Source: Natronorubrum texcoconense
Lineage (GTDB): Archaea > Halobacteriota > Halobacteria > Halobacteriales > Natrialbaceae
DNA: 64,000 nt
Reading direction: 5' to 3'
Assembly: GCF_900100335.1 (NCBI RefSeq)
Contig: NZ_FNFE01000002.1
Coordinates: 372,001 to 436,000, forward strand
Each line of letters begins with the position of its first letter. The first letter of the stretch is position 1. This document shows, piece after piece, positions 54,017 to 63,635 of the stretch. The translations under genes were made by a program, and so were the position numbers. The notes beneath the pieces were generated by a model. It did not search any database. It had not been told where the DNA came from and saw nothing but the letters and a program-made list of their open reading frames with translations.

Positions 54017-56089
54017 TTAGGCCACCAGTGTCCAGCCGACCAAAGCAATCGTCGCCAGTCCGACGGCGTATTTCAGGCCGCTCAGGATGTCGGCGTCCCG
54101 GATGTAGCCGCAGATGAACCCGGAGATGATCGCCTGCATGGTGACGGCGTGGAAGAACAACACCGCCAGCATGTCGACCTGAATGTTCTCGCTCAGGTCG
54201 GCATCCGCGAGTTCACCACCGCCAGCACCACCAGCATCTGCGGTGTCGGCATCTCCGCTGCCGGCTTCCAGTCCCGCCATCGTATCGATGAACTGCGTCT
54301 TGAGGATCGCGATCACCGCGAGGACGGTCAGGAACGTCATGATGATGATCACGACCTGCATTCGGGTCCGGGACTTGCGTTCCCGTTCGATATCGTCGTG
54401 ATTCTCGCTGGCGCGTGCGGCCGTTCGGAGCACGTCCGAGATCTGGTTCGACGCCTCTTGGGCTTCGGTGATCAGGCGAGTCGTCCGGGCGAGTCGGGGG
54501 ATGTGGTACTTGTTGTTGAACTCGAGGAGCGCGTCTTTCAGGCTCGTTCCGTAGTTGACCTTCGTGTGCATCATCTCGAACTCACGGGCCAGTTTACCGC
54601 TCGTCGTGTCGGAGACGGCCTTGAGCGACTCGAGCAGCGTCAGTCCGGTGTCGTTCGAACTCGAGAGCTTGCGCAGGTCCTCGGACAGCTGACTGACGAC
54701 GGCGTTTCGGTGGCGAACGTTCCACTCGCGGAAGACCGCAAGCGGGATCGCCATGACGTACAGCGGGACGTAGATGTAGAGGAACGTCCCCCAGATTGGA
54801 TTGTCGAGGAGTTGCTCCCACGAGAGCGGTGCCGAGCCGTTCATCATGGCGGTCGCGATGATCACGAGCGACGCCGGCAGCGTCAACGCGAGCGTGAACA
54901 GGGGGTTATCCCGGAAGAAGATGTGTGGCTTCTGGAGGACCTCCATCGTCTCGTACGTTCCCTCCCGATTCTTGATGCGGTCGAAGACGCTGTGTTCGCC
55001 CGTGAACTGCTCGACGAGACCGAGGTTGAGCAGCCCCTGATCGCGCGGGGTCTCGATGCGTCGGTCGTTACCGCCCATCGAGAGGTAGCCGTCACCCGGT
55101 TCGTCGTGTTTGACCGTCGAAACAAGCACCAGAAAGCCGATCCCGGTCAGCGGAATGAGACCGTAGACGGTCATATACAGCATCTGGTTCGAGACCTCCG
55201 CATCGGGAATCATCTGCATGACGACCATGATGATGATCAAGAGCAGCGGGAACAGCGACAGCGTCATGTACATCTCGCCGAACAGTTCGAGGGTCTCGAG
55301 CGTGAGCTCCTGTTCCTGCTTGGCGGTTCGCATGTGCTTTTCCTTTTTGTCCTCGAGGAAGCTTTCCATGTCACCGCCGCTGTTGACGATCGAGAGCATG
55401 TCCGTCAGAAACTGGGAGAGTTCGTCGCTGGGCGTCTCGAGCGCCTGTGTTCGGATCGCCGTTCGGTAGTCGACGTCGAAGTACTCGGTCTCCTTGACGA
55501 TGCTCTGGAACTCCTTTGCGACTTCGCCGTAGGTGTCGTCGGCCTCTGCCATCGCCTCGATGATTTCGAGCTGGTTGAGTCCGCCGACCGACAGCGCGTA
55601 CATGAACGAGACCGAGTCGGTCATCAGCATGTTGATCTCGCGCTTGCGGGCAGATGCGCGGGAGTACGGAATCGCAACTAACGAGCCAAAACCGAGGGCG
55701 AAGCCGATCGAGCCGAAGACGAGTCCGGTGACGAAGACGAGCGCCGGCACCCGAAGCAGTTCGATGAGTTCGAGGATCGCCTCGCTGCTGACCGGGAATC
55801 CGAGAATGTTATCGACCTGGATGAGACCGGTCGCGAAGAGGGCGTATCCAAGGAGCAGTCCGAGCAGCCACAGTGCCAGCCCGCTAATGAAGCCGATTCC
55901 GAGCGCTCGAGAGAGGTACAGTTCGACCGTATCGGTCATCCGAGCCTGTGCGAGCTTCGTCTCGACGTCGGTGACGAACTCGCTGTCCTCGCTGAACAGC
56001 CAGTCGTACAGGGGGTAGAACGTATCACCCAGGACGTCGGAGCTACCCGATACGCCACCGGAGCCCCCGCCGCCGGTTTGGAGGCTCAT
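54017..56089 (-). CDS. pilC: type IV pilus inner-membrane platform PilC (TadC/T2SSF)
   Basis: 690 residues. Two T2SSF domains (about 165-330 and 425-610) with seven or more TM helices in total: AEDLRKLSSSNDTGLTLLES-type loops, TDMLSIVNSGGDMESFLEDK, FLILVSTVKH. It forms the membrane platform on which PilB drives pilin extrusion. The start overlaps pilB's stop. Contains a long hydrophilic middle segment (about 330-400). Confidence 0.93.
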   Translation of the reverse strand: MSLQTGGGGSGGVSGSSDVLGDTFYPLYDWLFSEDSEFVTDVETKLAQARMTDTVELYLSRALGIGFISGLALWLLGLLLGYALFATGLIQVDNILGFPVSSEAILELIELLRVPALVFVTGLVFGSIGFALGFGSLVAIPYSRASARKREINMLMTDSVSFMYALSVGGLNQLEIIEAMAEADDTYGEVAKEFQSIVKETEYFDVDYRTAIRTQALETPSDELSQFLTDMLSIVNSGGDMESFLEDKKEKHMRTAKQEQELTLETLELFGEMYMTLSLFPLLLIIIMVVMQMIPDAEVSNQMLYMTVYGLIPLTGIGFLVLVSTVKHDEPGDGYLSMGGNDRRIETPRDQGLLNLGLVEQFTGEHSVFDRIKNREGTYETMEVLQKPHIFFRDNPLFTLALTLPASLVIIATAMMNGSAPLSWEQLLDNPIWGTFLYIYVPLYVMAIPLAVFREWNVRHRNAVVSQLSEDLRKLSSSNDTGLTLLESLKAVSDTTSGKLAREFEMMHTKVNYGTSLKDALLEFNNKYHIPRLARTTRLITEAQEASNQISDVLRTAARASENHDDIERERKSRTRMQVVIIIMTFLTVLAVIAILKTQFIDTMAGLEAGSGDADTADAGGAGGGELADADLSENIQVDMLAVLFFHAVTMQAIISGFICGYIRDADILSGLKYAVGLATIALVGWTLVA

Positions 56090-59000
56090 GAGTCCGTCTC
56101 CTCGCTATCGTCGAACAGCGATCCATCGTCGCCGTCGTCTTCGTTCTCGTCCCCGTCGGTGTCGTTGGGGCCCTTGAAGATCGAATCGGCCGTCTCAGTT
56201 TGTTCAGTGTCGCCGAACAGCGATCCATCGTCGCCGTCGTCCGGAACGTCGCCATCGTCGTCGGCAAAAATCGGATCGGCGTCGTTTCCGAAGATCGATT
56301 CCGATTGCTCGACGTCGTCGGCGTCCGGTTCGCCGGGCGAGTTTGCCGCTGGTTCGTCGGCTACATCGCGAGATTCGTCATCCAGCGATTCGGAAGGGCG
56401 GTCGTCGTCTTCCGACGTCGCTGCGTTTGGCTCGCTGTCGACGATACTTTGCGGACCGTCACCGGTGTCACCACCGGACTCGATCCCGTCGCGCCCCGTC
56501 TCGTTGACGCTCGCTTCCTGCTCGTCTGCCAGCGGCTCGTCACTGCGGCTGCCATCATCGGCCCGTGCCGTGTCGGGTTCGCTCGACTCCTCGGACTCGT
56601 CTGTCCGTTCCGGCGTTTCGTCCGCCGACGGCACGTCCAGTTCGATCGTCGGTGCCTCGACGCTCTCCGCGTCTTCCGGTACCGACTCCGAGTCGTCGCT
56701 CGCCGCCAGCGTCGAGTCGTCGTCCGTTTCTGCCGCTGTGGCGTCGTCAGCGGTCTCGATCTGGTCGCTGAAGTCGCCTGCTACGTCGTCGGACGCCTCG
56801 GGATCGAAGATCGACTCGAGATCGCCCTCGGGGAACATCGAGTCGAAGTCCGAGGTGTCGGAGGTCGACTCCGACATGGCTTCGGTCGCTGCCGGCGACG
56901 TCTCACCGGCGTCGAGCCGATCGATCGTCTCATCCATGTCGTCGAACAGCCCGCCCATATCACCGTCTTCGGGGTCGTCGGTGGGGAGGACTGTCATCTC
57001 CTCGCCGGACTGTGACGCGGCCGGCGTGGATTCGGCTCCGGCACTCGTCGCCGGGGCGGGTGGCGTTTCGGCTTCCGCCGGCTCCTGACTACCCGTGTCG
57101 AGTCCGCCCGTTTCCGTACTCCGATCGGCGGGACTCGCGGACGAACTCCCACCGGAATCGGCGGCCGTCGCTTCGGTGGCCGTCCCGCCGGTGGCACTCG
57201 CGCCTCCGTCCTCCGACCCGATATCGAAGCCGGTGTCGTCACTGAGCCACGCCGGTTCGGTCTCTCCCTCTTGCGATCCGGCTCCGAACCCGCTCGAGCC
57301 GTCGCCGAGTTCCCACTCGTCGTCTCCGATGGTCTCGTCGACCTCGCCGGCGAACTCGAACTCGTCGGCGTCGGCGCGGTCGACCTCGATCGGGTCCGCC
57401 TCCTCGACCTCGCCGAGCGAACTCGCGAGTCCGCTCGGTACCTTGCCGCGGTACTCCTCGAACAGCGACTCCTCGGCGCGCTCGAGAATGTCCATCGAGA
57501 GGTTGTACGTCTCGTCGCTCGCGTCCGGGCGGGGAACGAGTTCTTCCTTTTCGGGGTCGACGTCGATCAGGACGCTCTCCATCTCCCGGAGGTCCTCGAG
57601 ACTGTCCTCGAGTTGGCCGTTCGCGATGAGTGTCAGGATCGTGTCCGGGTCGTTGATGAACGCCTGGGCGGTCGCTGCGACCTCTGCGTACGTGTTCAGC
57701 CCGTTCTTGATGAGGTAGGCGAGGATGACCTCGCGTTTGAACAGCTCCTCCTCGAGTTTCTCGTTGCTCCAGCCGCGGTCGAACTGGATCTCGTCTAAGG
57801 TGTTCGAGTCCCCCATCTTGAGGTACTCGTCGGTCTCGGCCTGCCACTGGTAGACGTCCTGGACGTTGATCTCGTCGTGTTCGGCCTCGTAGTGGTTGAT
57901 CTCCGTGAGGGATTTGTTTCGTCGAACCTTCCGGCCCTGAACCCGGGTCTGGGTCTGGATCGACACCAGGTCCAGCGCGGTGAACATCGTCTTCGAGACG
58001 TTGATCGGGTCCGTCGTGAACCGTTTGAGAACTTCGTCGACGGAGTCCGCGTGGAAGGTGGTGTAGGTGGTGTGACCCGTCGACATGACCTGGAAGAGGG
58101 TTCGACCCTCCTCACCACGGATCTCACCCATCACGATGTAGTCGGGCCGCTGACGCAGTGCGGCTTCCAGCAGGTCGAACTCGTCGACGTCACCCTGCTC
58201 GTCGTCGGCGAACGAGGGGCGAGTGACGCTCGCGATCCAGTTCCGCTGGGGAAGCTCGACCTCGCGGGTGTCCTCGATGGAGACGATCTTCGCGCTCGAG
58301 GGGATGAACAGCGAGACCGCGTTCAACGAGGTGGTCTTCCCGGACGCGGTACCGCCCGCGAAGATCAGGCTCTTGTGGTTCTCGATGCAGAGCCAGAGGA
58401 ACGCCATCTCGTCCAGACTGAACGTGTTCCAGTTGATGAGGTCGATCGGCGTGAACGGAACGTCCTTGAACTGGCGGATGGTGTAGTTGGTCCCGTGGTC
58501 GGAGACCTCCTTGCCCAGGGTTAACTGCGCACGCGAGCCGTCGGGCAGCGTCGCGTCGACTTGCGGAAGTCGCTTACTGATACCCTTGCCCGAGCGCTGG
58601 GCGAGTTTGACGACGAAGTCGTCGAGTTCGTCCTCGCCGTGGTAGATGTTCGAGATGATCTGCTCGTACTCGGAGTGGTAGACGAAGACCGGGGAGTTGT
58701 AGCCGTCGACGGAGATGTCCTCCACGTTGATGTCGTGTTTGATGCCGTCGATGCGCTCGTAGCCGATGAAGTTCCGTTTGAGCTGGTAGAGCAGCTTCTC
58801 GACCTGGTACTCGTTTAACGTGTCCGGATCGTCCGCGAGAATAGCCGGCTCCGGTCGAACCTCGATCCCCTCGAGCTGTGTCGGCCCCGACGCTTCCTCA
58901 GCTTCCTCGTCGCTGTCGAGTAAGTTCTGGAGCGTCTCGAGGATGCCCTCCTGTGTGCTCCCGGAGGTCTTCTCGAAGAGGTCGTACCGTTTCAGCAGGC

Positions 59001-59988
59001 GTCGCGTCTCGTCTTCGATGACGACCCGTCGGCCGTCCTCGGTCGCTTTCTCCTTGATTCCATCTTCGGAGTACTTGATCGCCGTCCTGAGTTTGCCCGA
59101 GAGGAACTCCTGCAGTTCGATCTCGATCTCGTTCAGGTACGGCTCGATCATGTAGTACTTCTTCTCGTTTTCCTTCTCCGAGTGGAAGATGACGACGTAC
59201 GCGTAGGGTTTGTTGACCCAGTAGCGTTCGACCTCACGGAAGTGAGTCTTCTTGTCCATCGGAACAGCCTTCTCGAGGTCGTAGCGGTTGGAGACGGTGG
59301 TGTTTCCGTCGGCCGTCGAGAAGAACTCGTCTTCGTCGATATCGTCCTGAATGTTGACGGTCCGCTCCTCGACGAGTTCGTCCAGTTCCATCGCGACTTC
59401 GTCACCGGCGAACAGCCGCTGCTCTAACGTGTCGGGGTCGAACCCGAGCGCTTCCTCCTCGTCGTGACGGACGATCTCGCCGTCGCTGTCACGCGGCCGG
59501 GAGCCGTCGTCTTCGTAGTAGTACTCCCACTTGTAGTGCTCCCACGTCCAGACGTCTTTGGTGACCGGCGTCGTCTCCGGATCGACGTAGTCGAGAAACG
59601 TCTCCTGAAGCGCGTCGGCGTTGTCGCCCGCGACTGGCAGCAGAGTCGATCGGAGATCGTCCGGATGAAAGCCGAGATAGGTCGCGGGATCGAACTCGAC
59701 CCGATCCCAGTCGTCCCCGGTTGGGACCGAGTGTCGGGCCGATTCGTCGGTGTCGAGCCCCAGTTGGTCGTCGCCCGTCGGTTCGTCGGGATACAGCGTC
59801 GAAATCTCGTCGCCGTACCCGTACTCGTCCATGAACGTTTCCCACGTGTACTCGCCGACGTGAGCGCCGGGACTCGAATCCGAGTCCGTGCCCGGCGCGT
59901 GAGACCGGTTGTCCGCCGACCCGGAGTCGGATGCCTCCTCATCAGAAAAGTCCCCGGCATCCGACTGGTCGGCCTCGTCAATAGCCAT
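56086..59988 (-). CDS. pilB: type IV pilus/secretion ATPase PilB with long acidic C-terminal tail
   Basis: 1300 residues from ATG 59988; an in-frame GTG at 59997 is a less likely start. About 80-250 is an N-terminal domain; the ATPase core spans about 400-760 with Walker A GGTASGKT at 545-552 (Lys551), an Asp-box IEDTREVELP, Walker B MGEIRGEEG and a His-box STGHTTYTTFHAD. About 860-1300 is a 440-residue Asp/Glu/Ser/Thr low-complexity tail with repeated GSLF/SIF short motifs (GSLFGD, SIFGND, SIFKGP, GSLFDD). Drives pilin assembly with pilC next to it. The core is standard; the tail length is unusual. Confidence 0.93.
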   Translation of the reverse strand: MAIDEADQSDAGDFSDEEASDSGSADNRSHAPGTDSDSSPGAHVGEYTWETFMDEYGYGDEISTLYPDEPTGDDQLGLDTDESARHSVPTGDDWDRVEFDPATYLGFHPDDLRSTLLPVAGDNADALQETFLDYVDPETTPVTKDVWTWEHYKWEYYYEDDGSRPRDSDGEIVRHDEEEALGFDPDTLEQRLFAGDEVAMELDELVEERTVNIQDDIDEDEFFSTADGNTTVSNRYDLEKAVPMDKKTHFREVERYWVNKPYAYVVIFHSEKENEKKYYMIEPYLNEIEIELQEFLSGKLRTAIKYSEDGIKEKATEDGRRVVIEDETRRLLKRYDLFEKTSGSTQEGILETLQNLLDSDEEAEEASGPTQLEGIEVRPEPAILADDPDTLNEYQVEKLLYQLKRNFIGYERIDGIKHDINVEDISVDGYNSPVFVYHSEYEQIISNIYHGEDELDDFVVKLAQRSGKGISKRLPQVDATLPDGSRAQLTLGKEVSDHGTNYTIRQFKDVPFTPIDLINWNTFSLDEMAFLWLCIENHKSLIFAGGTASGKTTSLNAVSLFIPSSAKIVSIEDTREVELPQRNWIASVTRPSFADDEQGDVDEFDLLEAALRQRPDYIVMGEIRGEEGRTLFQVMSTGHTTYTTFHADSVDEVLKRFTTDPINVSKTMFTALDLVSIQTQTRVQGRKVRRNKSLTEINHYEAEHDEINVQDVYQWQAETDEYLKMGDSNTLDEIQFDRGWSNEKLEEELFKREVILAYLIKNGLNTYAEVAATAQAFINDPDTILTLIANGQLEDSLEDLREMESVLIDVDPEKEELVPRPDASDETYNLSMDILERAEESLFEEYRGKVPSGLASSLGEVEEADPIEVDRADADEFEFAGEVDETIGDDEWELGDGSSGFGAGSQEGETEPAWLSDDTGFDIGSEDGGASATGGTATEATAADSGGSSSASPADRSTETGGLDTGSQEPAEAETPPAPATSAGAESTPAASQSGEEMTVLPTDDPEDGDMGGLFDDMDETIDRLDAGETSPAATEAMSESTSDTSDFDSMFPEGDLESIFDPEASDDVAGDFSDQIETADDATAAETDDDSTLAASDDSESVPEDAESVEAPTIELDVPSADETPERTDESEESSEPDTARADDGSRSDEPLADEQEASVNETGRDGIESGGDTGDGPQSIVDSEPNAATSEDDDRPSESLDDESRDVADEPAANSPGEPDADDVEQSESIFGNDADPIFADDDGDVPDDGDDGSLFGDTEQTETADSIFKGPNDTDGDENEDDGDDGSLFDDSEETDS
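56112..56241 (-). repeat. 28-bp direct repeat in the pilB tail
   Basis: The 28-base sequence at 56112-56139 recurs exactly at 56214-56241 and encodes the acidic DDGDDGSLF unit twice, showing recent duplication within the disordered tail. Confidence 0.6.
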
Positions 59989-60389
59989 TGTCGTCACCCA
60001 AACGCTTACCCTTCAAAAAATTCATCCACACATTACCACTTCTGATAACTCCGCGTACAAGGCTGCGTACCCGTCGTATTGCTACGTGTTTATTTGTTGC
60101 CATTCTTACAGTCACAGTACGAACACTCCGGTTGATTACCCCTACTTGTCTAACGATACTATTTATAATGTTGGACGAAATTATCAGTCGAGTCGATCCG
60201 AGCGTACGATCGAGCCATCCCTGACTGGTACAACGAGTGCGCCGGGGAGAACAAATATGCGGTCAGCACCAGTATCGATCGACCGATGACCACCACGCCG
60301 CAACAGGCTCGATCGGCCGAGGATTCCCGTCGAAGCGCGCCCACCCGACACGACGGAACGGATTCGTCGTCCGAACGGGTGATCTCGCG
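59989..60389. other. intergenic region between pilB and the SDR gene
   Basis: About 400 bases with no plausible gene. It is AT-rich at 60010-60180 and holds ATTTATAAT at 60161-60169, readable as a TATA box in either direction. The pilB leader would then be about 150 bases, or the SDR leader about 200. The last 150 bases are GC-rich with no coding pattern (Arg/His-rich only). Confidence 0.45.
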
Positions 60390-61157
60390 ATGACCGAGCA
60401 GTTCAGCCTCGAAGGACAGGTTGCCATCGTCACTGGCGGTGGACGCGGTATCGGCCGGGCTATCGCACTCGGTCTCGCCGATGCCGGGGCCGCGGTGGTC
60501 CCGTCGGCGCGCTCGGCCGACGAAATCGAGGGTGTTGCCGACGAAATCGAAGCCAACGGCGGCGATGCACTGGCCGTTCCCGCGGACGTGACCGACTCGG
60601 ACGCGGTTACCGACGTGATCGAGCGGGCCGACGACGTGTTCGGCGGCATCGACGTCGTCGTCAACAACGCCGGATTCAACCCCGGCGACGCGCTCGGCCG
60701 GCCCGAGGACGTCGCCACCGAAAGCCTCGACCGCGTTCTCGACGTCAACCTCAACGGTGCCTACGAGGTGACCGCCGCGGCGGCCGACCATCTCCACGAG
60801 AGCGACGGCGGGTCGGTGATCAACGTCGCGAGCGTCGGCGGTCTCGTCGGTCTCCCCCGACAACACCCCTACGTCGCCTCGAAACACGGCCTCGTCGGCC
60901 TCACGAAAAGCCTCTCTCTCGACTGGGCGCCCGAGGTCAGGGTCAACGCCGTCGCACCGGGGTACGTCTCGACGGAGCTGACCGAAGAGCTCGAGTCGAA
61001 CGACCGTCTCAGACAGTCGATCATCGATCGAACGCCATTGGACCGGTTCGCCGAGCCCGACGAGATCGCCGGCCCGGTCGTCTTCCTCGCCAGCGACGCG
61101 GCGAGCTACGTGACGGGCTCGTGTCTCGCGGTCGACGGCGGCTGGACGTCCCGGTAG
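60390..61157 (+). CDS. short-chain dehydrogenase/reductase
   Basis: 255 residues from ATG 60390. Classical SDR: cofactor loop TGGGRGIGRA (15-24), NNAGFN, and the catalytic YVASK. Resembles FabG/3-oxoacyl reductase or glucose-dehydrogenase-like SDRs; the substrate is not clear. The next gene is an acyl-CoA dehydrogenase, so a role in fatty-acyl metabolism is plausible. Confidence 0.88.
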   Translation: MTEQFSLEGQVAIVTGGGRGIGRAIALGLADAGAAVVPSARSADEIEGVADEIEANGGDALAVPADVTDSDAVTDVIERADDVFGGIDVVVNNAGFNPGDALGRPEDVATESLDRVLDVNLNGAYEVTAAAADHLHESDGGSVINVASVGGLVGLPRQHPYVASKHGLVGLTKSLSLDWAPEVRVNAVAPGYVSTELTEELESNDRLRQSIIDRTPLDRFAEPDEIAGPVVFLASDAASYVTGSCLAVDGGWTSR

Positions 61158-61255
61158 TCTGCAGACCAACCCCTGTACGGGGACTCTCTTCCATCAGTAG
61201 TCCTCACGGCAGTGTCTGAAACCAATGTATTCTTTCACGCGGTATACCTGAGTTA

Positions 61256-61264
61256 TTATAAATA
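61256..61264 (+). promoter_or_regulatory. TATA box for the acyl-CoA dehydrogenase gene
   Basis: TTATAAATA, 70 bases before the ATG at 61335, in a short AT-rich patch. Suggests a leadered transcript. Confidence 0.5.
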
Positions 61265-61334
61265 CCTTTGGGAGTCTTCCACACGCCCGGGAACTCCCTC
61301 CCGCGCCTATCGTACGGCCGCGAGAAGGACTCGT

Positions 61335-62654
61335 ATGCAGTACTCCGACTCGAAGCAGGCACAGGAGCTCGCCGACCGCGCGCACGAACTGATGGAGGAG
61401 GTCGTTCTCCCGCTCGAGCGGGAGCGACCGGGCGGCATGGCCGTCTCGAGTGGCACCGTCGCGGATCTCCGCGAATCGGCCCGCGAGTACGGCGTCTACG
61501 CACCCCAGATCCCCGAAGCGTACGGCGGAATGGGGATGAGCTTCCGCGACGCGTTGCCCGTCTTCGAGGAGGCCGGCCGCAGCCTGCTCGGCGCCGCCGC
61601 GATGCGCGTCGACGCTCCGGACGAGGGCAACATGCACCTGCTGGAGCTCGCGGGCGACAACATTCAGAAGGAGACCTATCTCGAGCCCCTCGTCCAGGGA
61701 GAAATCACCTCCGGCTTCTCGATGACCGAACCGCTGCAGGGGGCCGGCTCGGATCCGAAGATGATCCAGACCACCGCCGAAAAACGCGAGGCGCAGGGCG
61801 CCTCGGAACGGAGCGGCATCGCCGCGGAGAAAGACTCCGCCGAGGAAACCTCGGCTACTCGAGACGGCGACGAGTGGGTCATCGACGGTCACAAGTGGTG
61901 GACGTCCAACGGCGTCGAGGCCGATATCCTCATCGTCCTCGCACGAACCGATCCGGACGCCCACCCCTACGAGGGCTGTTCGCTGTTTCTCGTCCCGTCC
62001 GATGCTGACGGCGTCGACGTCGTTCGCGACGTTCCCCACATGGGCGGCGGAACCCGCGGTACCTCCCACGCCGAAATCGTCTACGAAAACGTTCGCGTGC
62101 CGGAGGAACACCTGCTCGGCGAACTAAATCAGGGCTTTACTCACGCTCAGGAACGACTCGGCCCCGCTCGTCTCACCCACTGCATGCGCTTTTCGGGCAT
62201 GGCCCAGCGCTCCCTCGAGATCGCGAAAGCGTACATCAGCGAGCGCGAGGGCTTCGGGTCGACGCTCTCGGACAAGCAGTCGCTGCGCTATCGGATCGCC
62301 GACGCCGAAACCAGACTGCACGTCGCCCGAACCGCGATCCGCGACGCGGCCGACCGAATCGACGCGGGCGAGGAAGCGCGCATCCCCGTCTCGATGTGCA
62401 AAGTCTTCACCGCGAACATCACGCAGGAGGCGATCGATCTCGCGGTCCAATGCTGTGGCGCCAATGGCATCGGAAAAGACCTCCCGCTCGCTGATTTCTA
62501 CGAGGCCGTCCGTACGTTTCGGATTGTCGACGGTGCCGACGAAGTCCACCGGCGCGTCATCGCTCGCGACGCGTTCGAAGGCACACACGACGAAGAACTC
62601 GAGCCCTTGACCCGCTTCGGCGAGCCAAACACGCGGCGCGCCGACGGGCACTGA
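61335..62654 (+). CDS. acyl-CoA dehydrogenase
   Basis: 439 residues from ATG 61335; the longer frame from 61212 crosses the promoter and is rejected. FAD flavoprotein: GFSMTEPLQGAGSDPKMIQT (FAD/substrate signature), WVIDGHKWWTSNGVEADILI, CCGANGIGKDLPLADFYEAV and FRIVDGADEVHRRVIAR. An acidic insert of about 30 residues (EKREAQGASER to about TRDG) lies between the signature and the next strand. Oxidises acyl-CoA; chain length is unknown. ETF would be the electron acceptor. Confidence 0.9.
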   Translation: MQYSDSKQAQELADRAHELMEEVVLPLERERPGGMAVSSGTVADLRESAREYGVYAPQIPEAYGGMGMSFRDALPVFEEAGRSLLGAAAMRVDAPDEGNMHLLELAGDNIQKETYLEPLVQGEITSGFSMTEPLQGAGSDPKMIQTTAEKREAQGASERSGIAAEKDSAEETSATRDGDEWVIDGHKWWTSNGVEADILIVLARTDPDAHPYEGCSLFLVPSDADGVDVVRDVPHMGGGTRGTSHAEIVYENVRVPEEHLLGELNQGFTHAQERLGPARLTHCMRFSGMAQRSLEIAKAYISEREGFGSTLSDKQSLRYRIADAETRLHVARTAIRDAADRIDAGEEARIPVSMCKVFTANITQEAIDLAVQCCGANGIGKDLPLADFYEAVRTFRIVDGADEVHRRVIARDAFEGTHDEELEPLTRFGEPNTRRADGH

Positions 62655-62806
62655 CTCGCGGCTCACGATCGACGGACTGTCGCCGTTTCTCTCGACTCTC
62701 GTTTTTGACGGAGCGCTCGAGTCGGTCGATATCTGTTGGCTCGAGTACCTTCCTGACGGTTAGTCTCGAGAGTAAGAGGTCCGAGCGGCCGCTCGCGACG
62801 GATTAC

Positions 62807-62830
62807 GGGCGTGGCGGGATTCGAACCACG
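62807..62830 (-). repeat. partial duplicate of the tRNA-Arg 3' end
   Basis: GGGCGTGGCGGGATTCGAAC matches the acceptor and T-arm end of the tRNA at 62903-62975 with one to two changes over the first 20 bases. No tRNA body is attached. This is the pattern left by integration or excision at a tRNA 3' end. Confidence 0.55.
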
Positions 62831-62902
62831 GTCGTTCCGCTTCGCTCCACTCCCTGATTCGAATCCCGTTCCCGTCCGCTCCTCACGTCCGTTCGTCGCG
62901 GA

Positions 62903-62975
62903 CGGGCGTGACGGGATTCGAACCCGCGATCAGAAGGTTAGGAACCTCCTGCCCTCTCCGCTAGGCCACACGCCC
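62903..62975 (-). tRNA. tRNA-Arg(CCU)
   Basis: 73 bases on the minus strand. Acceptor stem GGGCGTG pairs with CACGCCC; anticodon loop TTCCTAA gives CCU, closed by GGAGG/CCTTC (one G-U); the T-loop is TTCGAAT on a GCGGG/CCCGT stem. Encodes the tRNA reading AGG. No intron is visible and CCA is not encoded. Confidence 0.9.
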
Positions 62976-62988
62976 CGTCAGAAAAGCG

Positions 62989-63318
62989 TTAGTTCGATTC
63001 CGTTTCGGTCTCTTCCTCAGTGACCGGCTCCGTATCGACGAAGTCGTCGTCGTCGGAATCGGTGTCGAGTTCCCCTTCGGCCTTGGCGGCGGCGAACTCC
63101 TCCTCTTCACCCTCTTCGAACCCTGCTTCGCGCATCTCCTCGAGTTCGGTTTCAACCTTTTCACGACCCTTCTGGAACTCGCCCATGGCCTCACCAGTCG
63201 ATCGGGCCAGCTTCGGGATCTTGTTCGCCCCGAAGAGCAGAATGGCGATGAAAAGGATGATCAGTAGTTCCGGACCCCCTGGAATAGGGGCAAACAGCGG
63301 TGCGATTTCGACTACCAT
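62989..63318 (-). CDS. tatA: Sec-independent protein translocase TatA
   Basis: 109 residues. A short N-terminal TM helix (GGPELLIILFIAILLFGANK, with the family's FG at its end), an amphipathic helix (IPKLARSTGEAMGEFQKG), and an acidic tail (about 60-109). Builds the twin-arginine translocation channel for folded proteins, the main export route in haloarchaea. A TATA box precedes it. Confidence 0.93.
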   Translation of the reverse strand: MVVEIAPLFAPIPGGPELLIILFIAILLFGANKIPKLARSTGEAMGEFQKGREKVETELEEMREAGFEEGEEEEFAAAKAEGELDTDSDDDDFVDTEPVTEEETETESN

Positions 63319-63635
63319 CTCTATGCGTGGCTAGTCCGCTGGCAATTATAACCTTTTTGGACCACTTAGAAAAACAAGTATCGCCGAAAGTCCGTTTGAG
63401 AGCGGTTTTCGAGCTAATTGTACGCTCCTGTCCCTGGAATATAGCTCCAGTTTTCGAACTGACCCAACACGTCAGCTGGTCGCCGAGCGAAGCGACACAC
63501 GGCAGTATCGACCGCGAAGCAGCAGATTCGGTCGACTCGAGGGCGAACGATTGGGACCAAGGTTGCGCCCGCGCCCACCAGTGATCCGTTCCGCGAACGA
63601 AACTGACTTTCCGAGTTATCGTCAATCTACGGCTG
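63319..63635. other. intergenic region
   Basis: About 317 bases with no gene that I can support. It contains the tatA promoter at 63344-63351, and the rest is unremarkable. The overlapping frames here are shadows. Confidence 0.4.
63344..63351 (-). promoter_or_regulatory. tatA: TATA box of tatA
   Basis: TTATAATT on the minus strand, 25-33 bases upstream of the ATG at 63318, consistent with a leaderless transcript. Confidence 0.55.

Noticed and set aside
60237-60389. N-terminal extension of the SDR frame
   Set aside because: Arg/His-rich and unlike SDR proteins; the natural start is the ATG at 60390.
62811-63023. Frame beginning MAGFEPRSF and containing DGIRTRD
   Set aside because: It is the typical false protein produced by reading across a tRNA and its 3' fragment.
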